This document shows, one piece after another, positions 58,551 through 64,000 of a DNA stretch of 64,000 nucleotides (its first letter is position 1; each line of letters starts with the position of its first letter). The position numbers and the translations under genes are program-made. A model generated the notes under the pieces. It saw only the letters and a program-made list of their open reading frames with translations. It searched no databases and was not told the origin of the DNA. Source of the DNA: Frigidibacter sp. (GTDB lineage Bacteria; Pseudomonadota; Alphaproteobacteria; Rhodobacterales; Rhodobacteraceae); contig NZ_JAUYTT010000014.1 in the NCBI RefSeq assembly GCF_030695035.1, positions 186,001 to 250,000 of the forward strand, written 5' to 3'.

Positions 58551-58768
58551 GCGCGGCCTCGAAGAGTTATGGGCCAGAGGTAAGGCCAAGCGCCCGCTGC
58601 GTCCAGCCCCGCACCCCGAAAACCAAGGCATACGAGAGGACACAGCGTCCGCAAGCGAATTGGCGGGCGGTCTTGTCGGGCTGCGGTGCTGGCTTTGCGC
58701 ATCCCCGAGAAAGGGACCACATGGCTGGCGGGGAGACGGCAATGGCGGCGCGCTGGCGCCGGCATCCG

Positions 58769-59347
58769 TCAAGTCTCGACGGTACTCGCCGGGGCGTCCT
58801 CACGCTCCAGCCGCGGCTCGCGCGGGGGGCGGCCGATGACTTCGCGCAACTCGTCCAGCTCAATGAAATTGTCGGCCTGGCGGCGAAGCTCGTCGGCGAT
58901 CATTGGCGGCTGGCTGCGGATGGTGGAGACGACAGAGACGCGCACGCCTTGCCGCTGCAGGCTTTCGACCAGCGGGCGGAAATCACCATCGCCCGAGAAC
59001 AGCACGATGTGATCGACCCGGGGGGCAAGCTCCATGGCATCGACGGCAAGCTCGATGTCCATGTTGCCCTTGACCTTGCGGCGGCCCTGGCTGTCGGTGA
59101 ATTCCTTCGCCGGCTTGGTGACCATCGTGAAGCCATTGTAGTGCAGCCAGTCCACCAGCGGGCGGATCGGCGAATAGTCGTCATTCTCCAGCAGCGCGGT
59201 GTAGTAAAAGGCCCGCAGCAGCTTGCCGCGCCGCATGAACTCCTGGCGCAGCAGCTTGTAGTCGATGTCGAAGCCCAGAGATTTGGCTGCGGCGTAGAGA
59301 TTGGAGCCATCGATGAACAGAGCGAGCCGTTCGTCCTTGTAAAACAT
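58769..59347 (-). CDS. NYN domain (LabA/DUF88-like PIN-fold) protein
   Basis: [38 protein letters not shown]...[50 protein letters not shown] acidic motifs. Confidence 0.94.
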   Translation of the reverse strand: MFYKDERLALFIDGSNLYAAAKSLGFDIDYKLLRQEFMRRGKLLRAFYYTALLENDDYSPIRPLVDWLHYNGFTMVTKPAKEFTDSQGRRKVKGNMDIELAVDAMELAPRVDHIVLFSGDGDFRPLVESLQRQGVRVSVVSTIRSQPPMIADELRRQADNFIELDELREVIGRPPREPRLEREDAPASTVET

Positions 59348-59458
59348 GGATTTTCCTTTCAAATCGCCTCGCTGCCCGGATCCGTGTAGGGGTGGGAGTG
59401 AACCACTGGATGAAAAATGACGCAGCGCGACGACTGTTAAAAATAGGATGATTTCGCG

Positions 59459-60046
59459 GTGCCGCAAGTGCCTGTACAATCCGGAAACAATTCCGCGGCG
59501 CTGATTGCGCTCGGGGCGAACCTCCCGCTTGGGGGCCAGCCGCCAGAGGTGACGCTGCGGCATGCCCTTGCGTTAATTTCAAACGAAACGGTTCATATTC
59601 GGGCAGTTAGCCGGTTCTTCCTCTCCCCCGCCTACCCTGCCGGATCGGGCCCGGATTATGTGAATGCGGTGGCACTTTTGGATGTGCGGATTTGTGCCGA
59701 TGCCCTTCTGGCGCATCTCCACACAATCGAGGCGCGAATCGGTCGGACCCGGCTGGAGCGCTGGGGCGCGCGTGTTGTGGACCTCGACCTGCTCAGCCAC
59801 GGCGATTCGGTGCTGCCCGATGCGGCGACGCAGGCAGCCTGGCGAGCGTTGCCGGCGGCAGAGCAAACACGCGCCGCGCCCGAGCAACTGATCCTGCCGC
59901 ATCCGCGGATCGAGGGCCGCGCCTTTGTGCTGGTTCCGCTGGCAGAGGTGGCGCCCGGCTGGGTGCATCCGGCCACCGGGCAGGGGGTTGCCGCGATGCT
60001 TGCCGCACTTCCCGATGCGGACAAAGCGGCGCTGCGGCCGTTGTGA
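59459..60046 (+). CDS. folK: 2-amino-4-hydroxy-6-hydroxymethyldihydropteridine diphosphokinase
   Basis: GTG start; [13 protein letters not shown]...[28 protein letters not shown]...[27 protein letters not shown]...[23 protein letters not shown]. Confidence 0.95.
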   Translation: MPQVPVQSGNNSAALIALGANLPLGGQPPEVTLRHALALISNETVHIRAVSRFFLSPAYPAGSGPDYVNAVALLDVRICADALLAHLHTIEARIGRTRLERWGARVVDLDLLSHGDSVLPDAATQAAWRALPAAEQTRAAPEQLILPHPRIEGRAFVLVPLAEVAPGWVHPATGQGVAAMLAALPDADKAALRPL

Positions 60047-60123
60047 CGGGAAACTTGCTTGTCAAGAGGGATGGCAGCGCATACATAGCGCATCTCACCT
60101 TCCAAGCCGGATTGGAGTTACCG

Positions 60124-60483
60124 ATGGCCCGCGTGACGGTTGAAGACTGCGTTGACAAGGTTCCGAACCGCTTCGAGCTGGTGATGCTCGCAGCGCACCG
60201 TGCCCGTGAAATAACGGCCGGGTCCGTGATTACCGTGGACCGCGACAACGACAAGAACCCCGTCGTCAGCCTGCGTGAGATCGCGGATGAAACGCAGGGC
60301 GCCGAAGACCTGCGCGAGCGGATGATCTCCAGCTATCAGACCCAGATCGAGGTGGATGAGCCGGAAGAAGATGCGATGTCGCTGTTGATGGGCGGCGCCG
60401 GCGAGATGGACCGTCCCGCGGCCGACGACATGGACGAGGAACGCCTGCTGCGCCAGCTGATGGAAGCACAGGGTCAGGACTGA
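60124..60483 (+). CDS. rpoZ: DNA-directed RNA polymerase omega subunit
   Basis: [57 protein letters not shown]... Confidence 0.97.
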   Translation: MARVTVEDCVDKVPNRFELVMLAAHRAREITAGSVITVDRDNDKNPVVSLREIADETQGAEDLRERMISSYQTQIEVDEPEEDAMSLLMGGAGEMDRPAADDMDEERLLRQLMEAQGQD

Positions 60484-60513
60484 TCGCGGAATACCGGGGG
60501 TTTGCGGAGCGGA

Positions 60514-62631
60514 ATGATCGACGTCGAAGACCTGATCGCGCTGGTCCGCAACTATAACCCCCGCACCAACGCAGACCTTATCCGGGCGGCCTATGACTAT
60601 GGCCGCCGGATGCACGAAGGGCAGAACCGCCATTCCGGCGAGCCCTATTTCACCCATCCTGTCGCCGTCGCCGCCATCCTGACAGAGATGCGGCTCGATG
60701 ATGCGACCATCGTCACTGCCCTTCTGCATGACACGATCGAGGATACCCGCGCTTCGTGGAAGGACATTGCGGGCAAGTTCGGCGATGACGTGGCCGATCT
60801 GGTCGATGGCGTCACCAAGCTGACCAACCTGCAACTTTCCTCGACCGAGACCAAGCAGGCCGAGAACTTCCGCAAGCTGTTCATGGCCATGTCCAAGGAC
60901 CTGCGGGTGATCCTGGTCAAGCTGGCCGACCGTCTGCACAACATGCGCACGATCAAGTCCATGCGCCCCGACAAGCAGATCCAGAAGGCGCGCGAGACGA
61001 TGGACATCTTCGCACCGCTGGCCGGGCGGATGGGGATGCAATGGATGCGCGAAGAGCTGGAGGACCTGTCTTTCAAGGTGCTCAATGCCGAGGCCCGCAA
61101 CTCCATCATCCGCCGCTTCCTGACCCTTCAGCGCGAATCGGGCGATGCGATCCCGAAGATCAGCGCCGATATCCGGACCGAACTGGACAAGGCGCAGATA
61201 GAGGCAGACGTCTTCGGCCGTGCCAAGAAGCCCTATTCGATCTGGCGCAAGATGCAGGAGAAGAGCCTCGCCTTCTCGCGCCTCTCCGACATCTACGGCT
61301 TTCGCATTATCTGCCGGACCGAGGCCGACTGCTACCGCATCCTGGGCGTGATCCACACCCGCTGGCGCGCGGTGCCGGGGCGGTTCAAGGATTACATCAG
61401 CCAGCCAAAATCGAACGGATACCGCTCCATCCACACCACGGTGTCGGGCCGCGACGGCAAGCGGGTGGAGGTGCAGATCCGCACCCGCCAGATGCATGAG
61501 GTGGCCGAGGCAGGGGTCGCGGCGCATTGGTCCTACCGCGAGGGCGTGCGGTCACGGAACCCCTTTGCCGTCGATCCGGCCAAGTGGATCGCCACGCTGA
61601 CCGAACGCTTGGACGAGGGCGACCACGACGAATTCCTCGAGAATGTGAAGCTGGAGATGTACACCGATCAGGTGTTCTGCTTCACGCCCAAGGGTGACGT
61701 GATCCAGTTGCCCAAGGGCGCGACGCCGCTGGACTATGCCTATGCGATCCACACCCGCATCGGGAACAGCTGCGTCGGCGCGAAGGTCGATGGCATCCGT
61801 GTGCCGCTGTGGACGCGGCTGCGCAACGGCCAGTCGGTCGAGATCATCACCGCCGCCGGCCAGCGCCCGCAGGCGACCTGGCTCGACATCGTGGTGACGG
61901 GCCGGGCCAAGGCCGCGATCCGCAAGTCTCTGCGCGAGGAAGACCGCGAGCGCTTCGTCAAGCTGGGGCAGGAACTGGCACGGGTGGCCTTCGAGCATGT
62001 CGGCCGCAAGGCCACCGACAAGGCGCTGCGCACCGCCGCGCGCACGCTGGGCTTGCAGGATGAGGTCGAGGTGCTGGCGCGGCTCGGCAGCGCGGAGCTG
62101 TCGGCGCGCGAGGTGGTGGAGGCGATCTACCCCGAGCTTGCCGCCGTCCAGAAGGACGAGGTCGATGCGCAGCGCCCGGTCGTCGGCCTTGCCCCCGACC
62201 AGTCGTTCCGTCGCGCGTCGTGCTGTCAGCCGCTGCCGGGCGAGCGCATTGTCGGCATCTTCTATCGCGGTCAGGGCGTCATCGTGCACTCCATCGACTG
62301 CGCCGCCATGGCGGAGTTCGAGGACGAACCCTCCCGCTGGGTGGACCTGCATTGGCAGGCCGGGCGGCACCCCCCGGTGCATACCGTCAGCCTCAATCTC
62401 ACGATTGCGAACGATGCGGGCGTATTGGGGCGCATCTGCACCTTGATCGGTCAGCAGCGGGCCAATATCTCGGACCTGCACTTCGCTGACAGGAAACCGG
62501 ATTTTTACCGGCTGATCGTCGAGGTGGATCTGCGGGACGTGGAACATCTGCACATGGTGCTGACGGCCCTTGAAGCCGAAAGCGATGTGGCGCAGGTGGA
62601 ACGCTATCGGGATCTCGGTCGCAGGCCCTGA
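60514..62631 (+). CDS. rsh: Bifunctional (p)ppGpp synthetase/hydrolase (RelA/SpoT homologue)
   Basis: HD domain ...TALLHDTIEDTRASW..., synthetase ...LSDIYGFRIICRT...RFKDYISQPKSNGYRSIHTTV..., TGS ...FTPKGDVIQLPKGATPLDYAYAIHTRIG..., C-terminal ACT domain. Confidence 0.97.
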   Translation: MIDVEDLIALVRNYNPRTNADLIRAAYDYGRRMHEGQNRHSGEPYFTHPVAVAAILTEMRLDDATIVTALLHDTIEDTRASWKDIAGKFGDDVADLVDGVTKLTNLQLSSTETKQAENFRKLFMAMSKDLRVILVKLADRLHNMRTIKSMRPDKQIQKARETMDIFAPLAGRMGMQWMREELEDLSFKVLNAEARNSIIRRFLTLQRESGDAIPKISADIRTELDKAQIEADVFGRAKKPYSIWRKMQEKSLAFSRLSDIYGFRIICRTEADCYRILGVIHTRWRAVPGRFKDYISQPKSNGYRSIHTTVSGRDGKRVEVQIRTRQMHEVAEAGVAAHWSYREGVRSRNPFAVDPAKWIATLTERLDEGDHDEFLENVKLEMYTDQVFCFTPKGDVIQLPKGATPLDYAYAIHTRIGNSCVGAKVDGIRVPLWTRLRNGQSVEIITAAGQRPQATWLDIVVTGRAKAAIRKSLREEDRERFVKLGQELARVAFEHVGRKATDKALRTAARTLGLQDEVEVLARLGSAELSAREVVEAIYPELAAVQKDEVDAQRPVVGLAPDQSFRRASCCQPLPGERIVGIFYRGQGVIVHSIDCAAMAEFEDEPSRWVDLHWQAGRHPPVHTVSLNLTIANDAGVLGRICTLIGQQRANISDLHFADRKPDFYRLIVEVDLRDVEHLHMVLTALEAESDVAQVERYRDLGRRP

Positions 62632-62683
62632 CGGGCATCAGCCGGGCGGGCATAGCCCGCTGAGCATCAGAAGGAACGGTCGC

Positions 62684-63388
62684 GTGGTCTTCAAACGTCG
62701 GAACCCGCGCAGCTACATGCGGATCTTCACGGAGTTTTTCTACCCGCGGGGTGGCTGGCGCCGGGCAGTCACCTATGTGATGCACCGCCTGCGCCGTCTG
62801 CCGGATGAGCCACACCGGATCGGCCGCGGCGTAGCGGCCGGGGTGTTCGTCAGCTTCACGCCGCTGTTCGGCATCCACTTTCTTGGTGCCGCCGCGATTG
62901 CATGGGCGATCCGGGGGAACATCCTCGCGGCGCTGCTGGCGACCTTTGTCGGCAACCCGGCGACGACACCGTTCATCGCGCTGCTGTCGGTGGAAATCGG
63001 TCGCTGGATGCTGGGAGTCGAAGGCGGCCTCAGCTTCAACGAGATCATCGGCGCCTTCAGCCATGCGGCCATCGAGATCTGGGCCAACGTCAAGGCGATC
63101 TTCGGGCCAGAGCCGACCAGCTGGCTGGACCTGAAGCATTTCTTCGACACCATCTTCCTGCCCTATCTGGTGGGCGGCATCATTCCCGGCCTGATCGCGG
63201 CGGTGATCTTCCACTACCTGACGCTGCCGATCATCCGCGCCTATCAGAAGCGCCGCGCCAAGAAGCTGCGCGAGCGATCGGAAAAGCTGCGCCTTGGCGC
63301 GCGGGCCCGGGCGCGGGCCGAGGTTGCGGCCAGTGCTGCGGCCGCCGCCGTCGCCGCGCAGACGAACGAGCCCGACCCGCCGCTTTGA
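62684..63388 (+). CDS. DUF2062 domain-containing membrane protein
   Basis: GTG start; ...RLPDEPHRIGRGVAAGVFVSFTPLFGIHFLGAAAIAWAIRGNILAALLATFVGNPATTPFIALLSVEIGRWMLG...: DUF2062 signature. Confidence 0.92.
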   Translation: MVFKRRNPRSYMRIFTEFFYPRGGWRRAVTYVMHRLRRLPDEPHRIGRGVAAGVFVSFTPLFGIHFLGAAAIAWAIRGNILAALLATFVGNPATTPFIALLSVEIGRWMLGVEGGLSFNEIIGAFSHAAIEIWANVKAIFGPEPTSWLDLKHFFDTIFLPYLVGGIIPGLIAAVIFHYLTLPIIRAYQKRRAKKLRERSEKLRLGARARARAEVAASAAAAAVAAQTNEPDPPL

Positions 63389-63484
63389 TCCCGCCGCTTT
63401 GACATTGATACAATCTGGCGCTGGAGACGCGCTGCGCGCCGCGCTAGCGTCATGCGAAACTGCGCTGCACGGAGGACGCCGGAC

Positions 63485-64000
63485 ATGACCCTGACCCAAC
63501 CCCTCGGCCGGCTGCGCCTTGGCGTCAACATCGATCACGTTGCCACCGTGCGCAACGCCCGCGGTTCGGCCTATCCCGACCCGATCCGCGCAGCACAACT
63601 GGCCGAGGCGGCGGGCGCGGACGGCATCACCGCCCACCTGCGCGAGGATCGCCGTCACATCTCGGATGCCGATATCGAAGGGCTGATGGCGGCGCTGACG
63701 CTGCCCCTGAACTTCGAGATGGCGGCGACGGCCGAGATGCAGGCGATTGCCCTGCGCCACAAGCCCCATGCCGTCTGCCTTGTCCCGGAAAAGCGCGAAG
63801 AGCGGACGACCGAGGGTGGGCTGGAGGTCGCGCGCGAGGAGAACCGGCTGGCGCATTTCATCGCGCCCTTGCGCGAGGCCGGCTGCCGCGTGTCGATCTT
63901 CATCGCCGCCGATGCGCGGCAGATCGAGGCCGCGGCCCGGATCGGCGCCGCGGTGATCGAGCTGCACACCGGCGCCTATTGCGACTTCCACGCCGAGGGC
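63485..64000 (+). CDS. pdxJ: Pyridoxine 5'-phosphate synthase, 3' end beyond window
   Basis: [64 protein letters not shown]...[39 protein letters not shown]...; open at 64000, so absent from the ORF track. Confidence 0.97.
   Translation, partial: MTLTQPLGRLRLGVNIDHVATVRNARGSAYPDPIRAAQLAEAAGADGITAHLREDRRHISDADIEGLMAALTLPLNFEMAATAEMQAIALRHKPHAVCLVPEKREERTTEGGLEVAREENRLAHFIAPLREAGCRVSIFIAADARQIEAAARIGAAVIELHTGAYCDFHAEG

Noticed and set aside
58769-59347. NYN-domain protein as a novel antiphage or RNA-decay effector
   Set aside because: NYN/LabA proteins are commonly found as ordinary chromosomal genes in alphaproteobacteria; context here (ispH, folK, rpoZ) is housekeeping, with no partner suggesting a defence system.
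1-64000. Search for mobile elements, prophage, restriction-modification, toxin-antitoxin or defence islands
   Set aside because: No transposase, integrase, phage structural, methyltransferase/endonuclease pair or classical TA pair is recognisable. Gene content is nearly all core metabolism; the pheS-pheT insert is the only clear compositional outlier seen by eye.

Overview
This 64 kb window is GC-rich and looks chromosomal, with gene content typical of the alphaproteobacterial family Rhodobacteraceae (taxonomy inferred from content and order, not searched). It is densely packed with core and housekeeping genes: pyk, rpmI-rplT, pheS/pheT, mscL, ald plus a divergent Lrp/AsnC regulator, rsmD, a type I secretion ABC/HlyD pair, mlaA-mlaC-like genes, a class A PBP, glnK-amtB, an aromatic aminotransferase, sseA, smpB, dapA, a lytic transglycosylase, mnmD, an ALS-like TPP enzyme beside lrgA/lrgB, smc, three tandem peptide deformylases plus fmt, rnhA, ispH, folK, rpoZ, rsh, and a pdxJ that runs off the right edge. 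I found no rRNA, tRNA, CRISPR array, transposase, prophage or recognisable defence island. The observations most worth a second look are: (1) a small, compositionally atypical membrane-anchored ORF between pheS and pheT, joined to both by 4-nt start/stop overlaps; (2) a decayed copy of the ABC/HlyD junction between the intact T1SS ABC and HlyD genes, suggesting collapse of two tandem transporter pairs; (3) a three-gene deformylase array whose third member has lost the Cys metal ligand and the catalytic Glu; (4) TTGTGCAAAT-type repeats upstream of a GTG-started glnK; (5) intergenic palindromic elements sharing a (C)CAAATATCC core; (6) a cidABC-like neighbourhood. I see no clearly new multi-gene system here.
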